This document shows positions 52,708-61,852 of a DNA stretch of 64,000 bases, one piece after another (position 1 is the first letter of the stretch; each line of letters starts with the position of its first letter). This stretch comes from [Clostridium] scindens (GTDB lineage Bacteria; Bacillota; Clostridia; Lachnospirales; Lachnospiraceae), in assembly GCF_019597925.1 (NCBI RefSeq), contig NZ_CP080442.1:847001-911000 (forward strand), written 5' to 3'. The notes under the pieces are model-generated. The model saw nothing but the letters and a program-made list of their open reading frames with translations. It did not search any database and was not told the DNA's origin. Position numbers and translations under genes: made by a program.

Positions 52708-53730
52708 TTGATTGAAGTAAAGAATCTAACCAAACGTTATGGAAAGCACCTGGCCGTGGATGACTTAAGCTTCACCGTGGAAAAAGGCCAGATCTATGGA
52801 TTCCTGGGGCCAAATGGCGCGGGCAAGTCCACGACGATGAACATTATGACCGGATATCTGGGAGCCACATCAGGCGAGATCCTGATAAATGGACATGATA
52901 TTCTAAGAGAGCCCCAGGAGGCGAAAAAGTGCATCGGCTATCTGCCGGAACAGCCGCCCCTCTATATGGAAATGACCGTATGGGAGTATCTGAACTTTGC
53001 GGCTGAATTAAAGAAAATTCCCAAAGATGAAGTAAAAAAACAAATAGAGAAGGTTGCAAAGCTTACAAGGCTTGAGGAGGTGCAGAACCGCCTGATCCAT
53101 AATCTGTCCAAAGGATACAAGCAGAGAGTGGGCCTTGCCCAGGCAATCCTGGGATTCCCGGAGATCATCATTCTGGATGAGCCTACGGTAGGTCTGGATC
53201 CTAAGCAGATCATAGAAATCCGGGAACTGATCCGTACGCTGGCCAAGAATCACACGGTAATCCTGAGTTCCCATATTCTGGCGGAAGTCCGGGAAGTCTG
53301 TGACTATATCATGATTATTGCCAAGGGAAAGCTGGTAGCCAGCGACACGCCAGAGAATCTGGAGAATCTTATGAGCGGCACAGGCCATGTGGAACTGGAG
53401 GCTAAGACATCCATGGAGAAGGCAAGGGCTATCCTAAAGGAGATTCCCCAAATCAGCAAGGCCGAGTACCAGGAAGAGACGAAAGAGAGCGTTACCGTGC
53501 GGATAGAGTCAGAAGGGCAGTCAGACATCCGGGAGCAGTTATTCTTTGCGTTCGCGAAGGAAGGGATTCCGCTTCTGACTCTGAAGCTGAACAAGTCCAC
53601 GCTGGAAGACATCTTCCTTGAACTGACGCAAGGGGATAAAGCGCAAGGCAGCGATTCTGCGGAAAGCCAGGACTTCCAGGAAAATATAGAAGACAGCAAG
53701 GAGGAAGAGACGGATGAGAGCGATATATAA
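52708..53730 (+). CDS. ABC transporter ATPase (GldA/NatA type)
   Basis: 340 residues from TTG 52708, which follows AGGAGG with a seven-base spacer; an in-frame TTG at 52690 is within the site. Motifs: Walker A GPNGAGKS, Q-loop YLPEQPPLY, signature LSKGYKQR, Walker B IILDEPTVGLD. The C-terminal 100 residues are a regulatory tail, ending in a very acidic Glu/Asp run. It overlaps the permease by 17 bases. It belongs to an exporter-like system with GldF- and GldG-type partners. Confidence 0.9.
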   Translation: MIEVKNLTKRYGKHLAVDDLSFTVEKGQIYGFLGPNGAGKSTTMNIMTGYLGATSGEILINGHDILREPQEAKKCIGYLPEQPPLYMEMTVWEYLNFAAELKKIPKDEVKKQIEKVAKLTRLEEVQNRLIHNLSKGYKQRVGLAQAILGFPEIIILDEPTVGLDPKQIIEIRELIRTLAKNHTVILSSHILAEVREVCDYIMIIAKGKLVASDTPENLENLMSGTGHVELEAKTSMEKARAILKEIPQISKAEYQEETKESVTVRIESEGQSDIREQLFFAFAKEGIPLLTLKLNKSTLEDIFLELTQGDKAQGSDSAESQDFQENIEDSKEEETDESDI

Positions 53731-54580
53731 AAGAGAACTAGGCGCCTATTTTCATTCCATGATCGGCTATGTATTTATTGCATTTCTGGTGGCATTTACA
53801 GGAATTTACTTTATGGCGTACAACCTGAATTATGGGTATCCATATTTTTCTTATGTCTTATCGGGAATTCTTTTTGTGTTCATGATAGTGATTCCCATTC
53901 TTACGATGAGAAGTTTCGCGGAGGACAAAAAGAGCAAGACAGACCAGCTGCTTTTGACGTCGCCGGTCAGCCTGTTTAAGATCGTGATGGGCAAATACCT
54001 GGCGATGGCCTCCATTCTGGCAATCCCGTGCGTAATATATCTGATATTCCCATGGATTATCAAGGCCCAGGGCACGGCGTATATTCTGGTTGATTACTTG
54101 TCCATCCTGATGTTCTTTCTGCTGGGATGCGTCTACATCTCCATCGGCATGTTCATCTCGTCTTTGACGGAGAGCCAGATTATCGCGGCGATCGGGACCT
54201 TCGGAATCCTGGTTCTTCTGTACTTATGGAATGGGATCCTGGATTTCCTTCCTTCCTCAGCGCTGGCAAATGTAATCGGAGCCATCCTGATCCTGACCCT
54301 TGTGGCGGCAGGAATCTGGCAGATGACGAAGAACTGGATGATCAGCGGCGCGCTGGAGGCTGTGGTCATCGCAGGGGGCGTGATTTCCTATATCGTCAAA
54401 TCAAGCCTGTGGGAGAATGCCCTGTCACAGATTCTGGGAAGACTGGATCTGACAAAGGCCTTTGCCAGTATCGCGTCCGACCGTCTGCTGGACATCAGCG
54501 GCATTGTCCTGTACTTGTCGCTGATTGGCATATTCATCTTTTTAACTATGCAGATGATACAGAAAAGACGTTGGAGTTAG
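53714..54580 (+). CDS. ABC transporter permease (GldF-like)
   Basis: 288 residues with six TM segments. The N-terminus MRAIYKRELGAYFHSMIGYVF and the SFAEDKKSKTDQLLLTSPVS loop are typical of the ABC-2/GldF group. It overlaps the ATPase gene, so it is coupled to it. GldF-type permeases act with a large extracytoplasmic GldG partner, encoded next. Role in gliding does not apply to Firmicutes; the true substrate is unknown. Confidence 0.87.
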   Translation: MRAIYKRELGAYFHSMIGYVFIAFLVAFTGIYFMAYNLNYGYPYFSYVLSGILFVFMIVIPILTMRSFAEDKKSKTDQLLLTSPVSLFKIVMGKYLAMASILAIPCVIYLIFPWIIKAQGTAYILVDYLSILMFFLLGCVYISIGMFISSLTESQIIAAIGTFGILVLLYLWNGILDFLPSSALANVIGAILILTLVAAGIWQMTKNWMISGALEAVVIAGGVISYIVKSSLWENALSQILGRLDLTKAFASIASDRLLDISGIVLYLSLIGIFIFLTMQMIQKRRWS

Positions 54581-54589
54581 GAGGGGCTT

Positions 54590-56056
54590 ATGTTAGAAAA
54601 GATAAAAAAGACATTTCAGAATCGGACTTCCAGGAACGGCAGTTACAGCGTAGGACTGATCGCGCTGGTCGTAGGCATTGTAGTGGTTATCAATCTGATC
54701 GCCGCCCAGCTGCCGGAGAATATCCGCAAGATAGACATCAGCGACAACAAGATTTATGAGATATCCAAGACGAGCAAAAAGATATTGGAAAAATTGGATC
54801 ATAAAGTCACTTTCAAAGTATTTGCAGAAAAAGATTTCGCGGATGAAAGAATCCGGACATTTCTTAAGAAGTATGCCGCTCTTTCAGATCAGATCAAGGT
54901 GGAATGGGTAGACCCGGTGCTCCATCCTTCTGCACTCAAGGACAACAATGTAGAAGCCAATACGATACTGATTTCCTGCAAAGATACCGGAAAGACCACG
55001 ACGGTGGCCTTTGATAAGATCATCGTGGTGGATGAATACTCTTACTATACGACTGGAAGCGCTACCGAGTCAGAGTTTGACGGGGAAGGGCAGCTTACCA
55101 GCGCCATTCATTATGTGACCAGCGATACCCAGAAAAAGATGTATTATACCACGGGACACGGGGAGAGCACATTTTCCTCCTCGGTATCAGAACTTCTGGA
55201 TAAGAATAATATGTCGGAGGAAGAAGTGAATCTTCTGATGGCCGGAAAGGTACCAGATGACTGCGACCTTCTGTTCCTCTACGGGCCGGTCAAAGATATT
55301 ACAGAAGAAGAAAGCGCAATGCTTGCGGACTACATGTCCAAAGGCGGAAAGGTATTTCTGATTCTGGGAGATGCAAAAGAGGATACGCCGAATCTGAAGA
55401 AATTCCTTGCGGAGTATGGCATGGAGCAGGCGGACGGGTACATTGCGGATATGCAGAGGTGCTACCAGGGGAACTATTACTATATCTTCCCGGAAATCAG
55501 CGCATCCGGTGATATGGCGGAAGGACTGGATACGGACATGGTGCTTCTTTCCAATGCCCACGGGATGAATCTGACGGATCCGGCAAGGGATACCATTTCC
55601 GTGACGCCGTTTATGAGTACTTCCTCCAACGCATATGCGGTGACCCAGGAGGCGCAGAAGGAAGGATCCTATACGCTGGGGGCGGTTGCCACGGAAAGCA
55701 TTTCGTCTGATGAAGGAAGCGATGCACACAAGGATGAAAGCGTCGAAGATGAAAGCACATCCGGCAGCGGCGGGGAGGAAAAGCAGGCAAGGCTGACCGT
55801 CATATCCGCGGAAAGCCTGATTGACGCGCAGATTACGGACGCATTTACGACGCTGGAGAATCTGGACCTATTCATGAACGCAGTGTCAGCCAACTTTGAT
55901 GACGTGCAGAATGTGGCAATTGAGCCAAAGAGCCTGGAGGTAACTTATAATACCATGCAGCATGCCGGCCTCATCAGCCTTCTATTGATATTCGGCATCC
56001 CGTTTATCATACTGGTCTATGGATTGGTAAAATGGTGGAAGAGAAGAAAAGCATAG
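54590..56056 (+). CDS. GldG-like ABC auxiliary protein
   Basis: 488 residues. An N-terminal TM (about residues 20-45), a large extracytoplasmic domain and a C-terminal TM (about 460-480) followed by WWKRRK. The IDISDNKIYEISKTSKKILE segment and YYTTGHGESTF mark the GldG family. A low-complexity Asp/Glu/Ser/Gly linker lies around residues 365-395. It probably receives or senses the cargo of the permease. Start follows AGGAGGGG. Confidence 0.87.
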   Translation: MLEKIKKTFQNRTSRNGSYSVGLIALVVGIVVVINLIAAQLPENIRKIDISDNKIYEISKTSKKILEKLDHKVTFKVFAEKDFADERIRTFLKKYAALSDQIKVEWVDPVLHPSALKDNNVEANTILISCKDTGKTTTVAFDKIIVVDEYSYYTTGSATESEFDGEGQLTSAIHYVTSDTQKKMYYTTGHGESTFSSSVSELLDKNNMSEEEVNLLMAGKVPDDCDLLFLYGPVKDITEEESAMLADYMSKGGKVFLILGDAKEDTPNLKKFLAEYGMEQADGYIADMQRCYQGNYYYIFPEISASGDMAEGLDTDMVLLSNAHGMNLTDPARDTISVTPFMSTSSNAYAVTQEAQKEGSYTLGAVATESISSDEGSDAHKDESVEDESTSGSGGEEKQARLTVISAESLIDAQITDAFTTLENLDLFMNAVSANFDDVQNVAIEPKSLEVTYNTMQHAGLISLLLIFGIPFIILVYGLVKWWKRRKA

Positions 56057-56073
56057 GGAGAAGGTGGGGCGTT

Positions 56074-56985
56074 ATGAAGCAGAAAAAGACGATGGTAATA
56101 TTAATCCTGATCCTGGCAGTCCTGGCCTCCATATATGGCGGCCTGAAGGCCTGGGGCAAGAAGGCTGCCGAAAAAGAAGCAGGAGCGGCAGCAGAAAAGA
56201 TCACGGTCACGGATCTTAAGAATCTGTCCTCATTTTCTTATTCGAATGGCCAGGAGACCATGAGTTTTGTCAAGGAAGATGGAACCTGGAAACTGGAAGA
56301 TGATAAAGAAATACGGCTGAACCAGAGTGCTGTAGAAAGTATCGGGGAGGCCGCCGCGAGCCTTGCGGCAGTCCGGGAGTTAAAAGAGCCGGATGATCTG
56401 GATGATTATGGCCTTACGAAGCCTTCTTATACGATTGACCTGACGACAGAAGACGGCGATAAGGAAACCTTGTATGTAGGGGATGCGGCGGGAGAGGATT
56501 ACTATGCCATGACAGAGGGGACGCAGAAAGTATATACCATTTCTAGCAGCCTGGTATCCGCCCTCCAGTTTGACCTGTCTGGCCTGGCCCAGCTGGATGT
56601 GGTGCCGGCTATCAGCAGCGGCAGTCTGAAGAAAGTAAAGATCACGGAAAATGGGGAGACGACGACCTACAAAGAAGAGGATGAACTGGCGGAACTGGCT
56701 GGAGGATTCGGAGCATTGACCCTGACCGAATGTGCGGACTATCATGTGACGGACGAAGAATTAAGCGCCTATGGGCTGGACGAGGCAAGCCGCGTCACGG
56801 CAGAGGCGGCCTATAAAGATGCCCAGTCAGGGAAAAAGAAAACATTTACCGTCTACATCGGCAAAATGAGTGAAGATGGCGCCAGCAGATATGTAATGGT
56901 GAAAGATTCCAAGATGGCCTATAAAGTAAGCCAGGATGTGGTATCCAACATGATCACTGTGAACCAGGAGGACGCAAAAGAATAA
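56074..56985 (+). CDS. DUF4340 exported protein
   Basis: 303 residues from ATG 56074, which follows GAAGGTGGGGCG. One N-terminal TM, then a beta-rich domain with the internal repeat YGLTKPSYTIDL and YGLDEASRVTA that marks DUF4340. The family co-occurs with GldG-like proteins as here. It is probably an extracellular partner of the ABC system, of unknown task. Confidence 0.85.
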   Translation: MKQKKTMVILILILAVLASIYGGLKAWGKKAAEKEAGAAAEKITVTDLKNLSSFSYSNGQETMSFVKEDGTWKLEDDKEIRLNQSAVESIGEAAASLAAVRELKEPDDLDDYGLTKPSYTIDLTTEDGDKETLYVGDAAGEDYYAMTEGTQKVYTISSSLVSALQFDLSGLAQLDVVPAISSGSLKKVKITENGETTTYKEEDELAELAGGFGALTLTECADYHVTDEELSAYGLDEASRVTAEAAYKDAQSGKKKTFTVYIGKMSEDGASRYVMVKDSKMAYKVSQDVVSNMITVNQEDAKE

Positions 56986-57051
56986 AAAATACTGGATAAT
57001 AAAATCCCTTCCTGTATAATAAAGGAGAGAGAATATACGGGAGGGAGAACA

Positions 57052-58614
57052 TTGAGGAAAGATACAACCAGCACCATCAAGCGCGCGGAGCGCTTTCAGA
57101 TCATACTAATTGGAGAAGGAATACTGGTAGGCGGCATTGGAGGGCTGGTGGTGCTTCTGTACCGGATGTGCCTGGAATACGCCGGCAAATGGCTGAATAT
57201 GATTCTGGAATATGCCAGGCAAAGCCCGATAAGAATTGCCGCATGGTTCCTGATCCTGATTGCGATGGCGTGGCTTGTCGGGAAACTGGTGAACTATGAG
57301 CCGATGATATCCGGGAGCGGCATCCCTCAATTGGAGGGAGAGATGGTAGGCAAGCTGGAGCAGAAATGGTGGAAGGTCCTTCCTGCCAAGTTTGCAGGAG
57401 GATTCTTATGCCTGCTGGGAGGACTTGCGCTGGGAAGGGAAGGCCCGTCCATCCAGCTGGGCGCTATGGTAGGAAAAGGAATCTCCCGGGGGATGGACAG
57501 AGGGAAGACAGAGGAAAGGTTCCTCCTGACCTGCGGGGCCAGCGCCGGCCTTTCAGCTGCGTTCCATGCGCCGCTTGCCGGGGTCATGTTTTCGCTGGAA
57601 GAAGTGCACAAGAACTTTTCCGTGTCCGTGCTTCTGTCGGTCATGACGGCCTCGCTGACGGCGGATTTCCTGTCTTCTACCGTTTTGGGCATAGATTCTG
57701 TCTTCCAGTTTGACATTGTAAAGGCCCTGCCACAGGAGTACTACTGGATGATCGTGGCGCTTGGGATCGTTCTTGGCGCTACGGGAGCGTTCTATAACTG
57801 GTTTACGCTGAAAGTCCAGTCCCTTTATAACAATGCCAAATTTTTAAACACTACGACAAAGCTCATTATTCCGTTTGTCTGTGCCGGAATTCTCGGATTT
57901 ACGGCGCCAGAACTTCTGGGAAGCGGACATGCCTTGATTGAATATCTTACCAATACGGATGTGATGCTGGGGACGGTCCTGTTTATCCTGATAGGCAGAT
58001 TCCTCTTCTCAGCCGTCAGCTTCGGCTCAGGCGCCCCGGGAGGCATCTTCTTTCCGCTGCTGGTGCTGGGAGGATTCATTGGAGGAACCTTCGCCACCGT
58101 AGGGGTGCAGTTCTTCGGACTGGATGCAATGTATATCAACAACTTCGTACTGCTTGCCATGGCCGGATACTTTGCGGCGATCGTGCGCGCGCCCCTTACC
58201 GGGATCATCCTGATCTTTGAGATGACCGGCTCCTTGAGCCAGATGCTGTCCCTGTCCATCGTATCCATCGTGGCCTATATTGTGGCTACGCTTTTAAAGT
58301 CCAAGCCAATCTATGAAAGCCTGCTGGAACGCCTGCTGGAGCGGCAAGGCCAGAAAGTATCCAAAGACCATGGCCAGAAAGTACTGACAAACTTCGTGGT
58401 GCGCCAGGGCTCCAGGCTGGAAGATACGACGATCAGCGAGATTGAATGGCCCAACAACTGCCTGCTTGTGGCAATCCAGAGGGGAGCAGATGAAATCATT
58501 CCCAAAGGCAGGACCAGGCTGCAGGTAGGTGACGTGATCGTAACCATGACGGACGAACGAGACATCAGCACCGTGCATGATCGAATGGAACGGCTGTGCA
58601 GCGATATGTTCTAG
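57052..58614 (+). CDS. ClC-type chloride channel/antiporter with TrkA-C domain
   Basis: 520 residues from TTG 57052 (GGGAGGGAGAACA upstream). The three ClC signatures are present: GSGIPQLEG, GREGPSIQLG with the gating Glu at about 130, and GAPGGIFFPLLVLG. A TrkA-C (RCK-C) domain follows at about residues 440-515 (LEDTTISEIEWPNN, then RTRLQVGDVIVTM) and may sense a ligand. Moves chloride or another anion, possibly with protons. Promoter is doubtful: TATAAT at 57015-57020 without a good -35. Confidence 0.9.
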   Translation: MRKDTTSTIKRAERFQIILIGEGILVGGIGGLVVLLYRMCLEYAGKWLNMILEYARQSPIRIAAWFLILIAMAWLVGKLVNYEPMISGSGIPQLEGEMVGKLEQKWWKVLPAKFAGGFLCLLGGLALGREGPSIQLGAMVGKGISRGMDRGKTEERFLLTCGASAGLSAAFHAPLAGVMFSLEEVHKNFSVSVLLSVMTASLTADFLSSTVLGIDSVFQFDIVKALPQEYYWMIVALGIVLGATGAFYNWFTLKVQSLYNNAKFLNTTTKLIIPFVCAGILGFTAPELLGSGHALIEYLTNTDVMLGTVLFILIGRFLFSAVSFGSGAPGGIFFPLLVLGGFIGGTFATVGVQFFGLDAMYINNFVLLAMAGYFAAIVRAPLTGIILIFEMTGSLSQMLSLSIVSIVAYIVATLLKSKPIYESLLERLLERQGQKVSKDHGQKVLTNFVVRQGSRLEDTTISEIEWPNNCLLVAIQRGADEIIPKGRTRLQVGDVIVTMTDERDISTVHDRMERLCSDMF

Positions 58615-58655
58615 GGGAGTGTTTATAGAAAAATACAATTCTATAATATTTTCTC

Positions 58656-58684
58656 CTTGCAATCGAGAAATCGGTGTGCTAACA
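58656..58684 (+). promoter_or_regulatory. Promoter of the AspRS-Gat operon
   Basis: TTGCAA (58656-58661), 17-base spacer, TAACAT (58679-58684). Predicted start near 58691, at the beginning of the T-box leader. Confidence 0.6.
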
Positions 58685-58690
58685 TATAAA

Positions 58691-58981
58691 ACAAATTTTA
58701 AACAATAAAGCGATGAAAGAGACTCTGTTCTTTGGAACTTGACAGGAATGAGGCGTCACCGACTGAGAGCGCCGCTTGAGGAATAAGAACAAAAGGGAAC
58801 ACTCTGGAGCAGACCGTCTGAACCTAAGTAGGCCGGTACGTAGGCACACGTTACGTGCAAGAGAGGAGCCAAGTCACATAAAAAGTCACAAGGCTCAAAG
58901 CGGGTGGTACCGCGGATAGCAAAGAAGATATCCGTCCCGGGAGAGATACAAACAGTATCCCTCCTTGGGACGGTTTTTTTC
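58691..58981 (+). promoter_or_regulatory. T-box leader, probable Asn specifier
   Basis: About 290 bases. The T-box sequence AAAGCGGGTGGTACCGCGG is at 58897-58915. A strong terminator follows, with arms CCGTCCC and GGGACGG and a T-run (58932-58981). Stem I is formed by 58713-58800. On its 3' side, AAG then AAC (58788-58790) followed by A marks the specifier loop; AAC codes for Asn. Uncharged tRNA-Asn binding would favour the antiterminator. The TGGT bulge pairs with an A discriminator, or with G only by wobble, so the tRNA match is not perfect if the discriminator is G. The T-box itself is certain; the specifier is my reading. Confidence 0.85.
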
Positions 58982-59051
58982 GCGTTGGCAATGAGGACTG
59001 CGTTCTAAAACCAACATTGCAATTCGTCCCGGAAAAGAAAAGGAGGACAAA

Positions 59052-60386
59052 ATGGAATATTTAACAGGAGTAAGACACAAGGACACTTTAGAAATCAGCG
59101 AATTACGGAAGCAGGCGCAGCCAGGCCAGACAGTCAAAGTAAACGGCGCCGTGCATGCCATCCGGAATATGGGGACAGTGGCATTCGTCATCCTGAGAAA
59201 ACGGGAGGGGCTTCTTCAGGGAGTATACGAAGAGGGCACCGCAAAGTTTGACTTGAAAGATATCAAGGAGGCTGCCACAATAGAGGTAGAGGGCGTGCTT
59301 GAAGAAAATGAAAAGGCTCCGGGCGGCATAGAGATACGGATGGAGAATCTGAAGATCTTAAGCCAGCCCAAGGCTGAGATGATGCCGCTGGCCATTTCTA
59401 AGTGGAAGCTGAACACGTCTTTGGAAGCAAAGTTAAATTACCGTTCCATTTCTCTTAGAAACATAAGAGAGCGTGCCAAATTCAGAATCCAGGAAGGATT
59501 GACGCGTGCTTTCCGGGACTTCCTTTACAGTCAGGGTTTTACGGAGATTCATACGCCAAAGATTGGAGCGAAAGGCGCGGAAGGCGGCGCGAATATCTTC
59601 AAGCTGGAATATTTCCACAGGCCTGCGGTTCTTGCCCAGAGCCCCCAGTTCTATAAGCAGATGATGGTTGGCGTATTCGACAGAGTATTTGAGACAGCCC
59701 CGGTATTCCGGGCAGAGAAGCACAATACCAAGCGTCACCTGAATGAATACACCAGCCTGGACTTTGAGATGGGCTATATCGATGGATTCGAGGATATTAT
59801 GGCGATGGAGACCGGGTATCTGCAATATGCAATGGAACTGCTGAAAAAAGATTATGCGCAAGAACTCAAGATCCTTGGCATCACGCTTCCAGAGGTGGAG
59901 AAAATTCCAGCGGTAAAATTCAGCGATATTAAAGAAAAGGTGTCTGAGAAGTATGGTCATAAGATGAGGAATCCTTTTGACCTGGAGCCGGAAGAAGAGC
60001 AGCTGATCAGCCAGTATGCCAAGGAAGAATGGGGCAGCGACTTTGTGTTCGTGACACATTACCCGTCCAAGAAGCGCCCCTTCTATGCGATGGATGATCC
60101 AAAGGATCCCAGATATACGCTGAGTTTTGATCTGCTGTTCAGAGGAATGGAAATTACGACAGGCGGGCAGCGCATTCACGATTATGAGATGCTGGCTGAG
60201 AAGATTAAGGCAAGGGGCATGTCCCAGGAAGGAATGGAGCAGTACCTGGATACTTTCAAGCATGGCATGCCGCCGCACGGAGGAATCGGCATTGGCTTGG
60301 AGCGTCTGACCATGAAACTGATTGGGGAGGACAATGTAAGAGAGACTACGCTCTTCCCAAGAGACTTGAGCAGGCTGGAGCCATAA
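59052..60386 (+). CDS. aspS: Aspartate--tRNA(Asn) ligase (archaeal-type, non-discriminating)
   Basis: 444 residues, the short archaeal-type AspRS. N-terminal OB fold with VNGAVHAIRNMGTVAFVILR. Motif 2 has VFRAEKHNTKRHLNEYTSLDFEM, where the HNTKRHLNE pattern fits AspRS, not AsnRS. Motif 3 is GGIGIGLERLTMKLIG. It charges Asp on tRNA-Asp and, as a non-discriminating enzyme, on tRNA-Asn. The GatCAB genes downstream convert the latter to Asn-tRNA. The T-box leader upstream reads Asn, which fits this role. A separate bacterial-type AspRS may exist elsewhere. Confidence 0.88.
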   Translation: MEYLTGVRHKDTLEISELRKQAQPGQTVKVNGAVHAIRNMGTVAFVILRKREGLLQGVYEEGTAKFDLKDIKEAATIEVEGVLEENEKAPGGIEIRMENLKILSQPKAEMMPLAISKWKLNTSLEAKLNYRSISLRNIRERAKFRIQEGLTRAFRDFLYSQGFTEIHTPKIGAKGAEGGANIFKLEYFHRPAVLAQSPQFYKQMMVGVFDRVFETAPVFRAEKHNTKRHLNEYTSLDFEMGYIDGFEDIMAMETGYLQYAMELLKKDYAQELKILGITLPEVEKIPAVKFSDIKEKVSEKYGHKMRNPFDLEPEEEQLISQYAKEEWGSDFVFVTHYPSKKRPFYAMDDPKDPRYTLSFDLLFRGMEITTGGQRIHDYEMLAEKIKARGMSQEGMEQYLDTFKHGMPPHGGIGIGLERLTMKLIGEDNVRETTLFPRDLSRLEP

Positions 60387-60418
60387 GAGAGGCTTCAGAG
60401 GTATAGGAGAGGAAAAAT

Positions 60419-61528
60419 ATGTTTGGCAGAAAGTGTACGTTATGCGGGGGGAAGCTTGACGGAAGAGGGATCTGTACAGAATGCGGCTTGGATAATAATA
60501 AGGCGGATAAGAATTATAAGATTAATGAGAGCAGCTGCGACGATATGCCGCTTACGCATGTCCATGAGGAGCCAAAAAGGCAGAAGGCAAAGCCTCGGCA
60601 AGAGAATATAAAACAGCGGGCTCAAGGGATGCAAAGCCAGAATACGCAGAGCCGGAATCCACGGCAGGATCAAGGACAGCATGAGGTACCATATGGCTGG
60701 CAGCCTCAGAGAATGGAGGAGACGCAGCAGAGGAAGATCAGCAGCCGGCAGGCCGCAGAAGCCAAAAAACAGAACAAAGGCAAGAAGATTTTCACGATCC
60801 TTACGATTATTCTTACGGTTGCGGGAATCTTGATTGGCATAACGGAAGACCGAAGCAGCGAGACATTAGAGCCATCGGGAACGGATGCGGCAGATAATTA
60901 TGATCCTTACGCCTATGTGACGAGAGAACTCTCCGAGCAAGGCGAATCTGTAGAATATAGCCTGACATCCGGGAATTATATTGTAGGGGTGCATATTCCG
61001 GAAGGAACCTATGAGGCATTTCCAAAGGATGATTTTGACGCGGTCAGGGTAGATGATGATGAAAACGGGATCTACTTGTTTGAATATACACAAGGAGAAA
61101 CGGACACGATTAAGGATATCCGTCTGTATGAGGGCGCGACCCTGACGATCACGAGCAAGGATATCATCACCTTGAAATCCAAGAATGCCCAGGACTTAGA
61201 TATGGCAGTCGAGGCGAACCCTCTGACAGAAGGAGTTGAACTGGCATCCGGCGAAACCAAGACCGCAGGGGTGGATTTCGCTCCGGGCATCTACGATGTG
61301 GAATTGACAAGCGGCTATGGAATCGTAGAAGTACAGATCTATGGTGAAGGCGGACAAGAATGGGACTATGTGGGGCTTGATCTCGAAGAAGATGGAATGG
61401 ATGGAAGTTCCTTCCGATATCTGGTGCTTCCGGAACAGGCAACCATATTCTGCAAAGACGACCTCTCCGTGACACTGACGCCAAGCGAAAAGATAAAGTC
61501 AACAGATTATTTCAGTTTTTATCAATGA
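60419..61528 (+). CDS. Zinc-ribbon membrane protein with two beta domains
   Basis: 369 residues of unknown function. The N-terminal zinc ribbon is CTLCGG and CTECG. A low-complexity Gln/Arg/Asn stretch follows to about residue 120, one TM at about 121-142, and then an extracellular part with two similar beta domains, each starting with a Gly-rich turn (SGNYIVGVHIPEGTYEAF and the later AGVDFAPGIYDVEL). Zinc-ribbon plus TM proteins of this type are common in Lachnospiraceae. It sits between aspS and gatC in the same transcript (AGGAGAGG site), which is odd for a membrane protein and may be accidental. Confidence 0.7.
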   Translation: MFGRKCTLCGGKLDGRGICTECGLDNNKADKNYKINESSCDDMPLTHVHEEPKRQKAKPRQENIKQRAQGMQSQNTQSRNPRQDQGQHEVPYGWQPQRMEETQQRKISSRQAAEAKKQNKGKKIFTILTIILTVAGILIGITEDRSSETLEPSGTDAADNYDPYAYVTRELSEQGESVEYSLTSGNYIVGVHIPEGTYEAFPKDDFDAVRVDDDENGIYLFEYTQGETDTIKDIRLYEGATLTITSKDIITLKSKNAQDLDMAVEANPLTEGVELASGETKTAGVDFAPGIYDVELTSGYGIVEVQIYGEGGQEWDYVGLDLEEDGMDGSSFRYLVLPEQATIFCKDDLSVTLTPSEKIKSTDYFSFYQ

Positions 61529-61543
61529 TAGAAGGAGGCAGTT

Positions 61544-61837
61544 ATGGCACATAAAATATCAGACGAGACCATTGAATATGTAGGAATTCTGGCAAAACTC
61601 GAATTGTCGGGCCAGGAGAAGGAAGACGCGAAGGCCGATATGGAGAAAATGCTGGATTATATAGATACGTTAAATGAACTGGACACGGAAGGGATAGAAC
61701 CGATGTCCCATGTATTTCCTATTAAAAACGTATTCCGCGAAGATGTGGTGACGAACGAGGACGGAAGCAAGGATACGCTGGCCAATGCGCCGCTTCAGAA
61801 GAACAACAGTTTCAAAGTACCAAAGACAATCGGTTAG
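61544..61837 (+). CDS. gatC: Asp/Glu-tRNA amidotransferase subunit C
   Basis: 97 residues. The ISDETIEYVGILAKLELS start, MLDYIDTLNELDTEGIEPM middle and VFREDVV end are classic GatC. It steadies GatA against GatB. Coupled to gatA with 15 bases between them. Confidence 0.93.
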   Translation: MAHKISDETIEYVGILAKLELSGQEKEDAKADMEKMLDYIDTLNELDTEGIEPMSHVFPIKNVFREDVVTNEDGSKDTLANAPLQKNNSFKVPKTIG

Positions 61838-61852
61838 GAGGGTGCGGATACA

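Noticed and set aside
59433..60278. A 281-codon minus-strand open frame opposite aspS
   Set aside because: It is complementary to class II synthetase motifs; long antisense frames are common over such genes.
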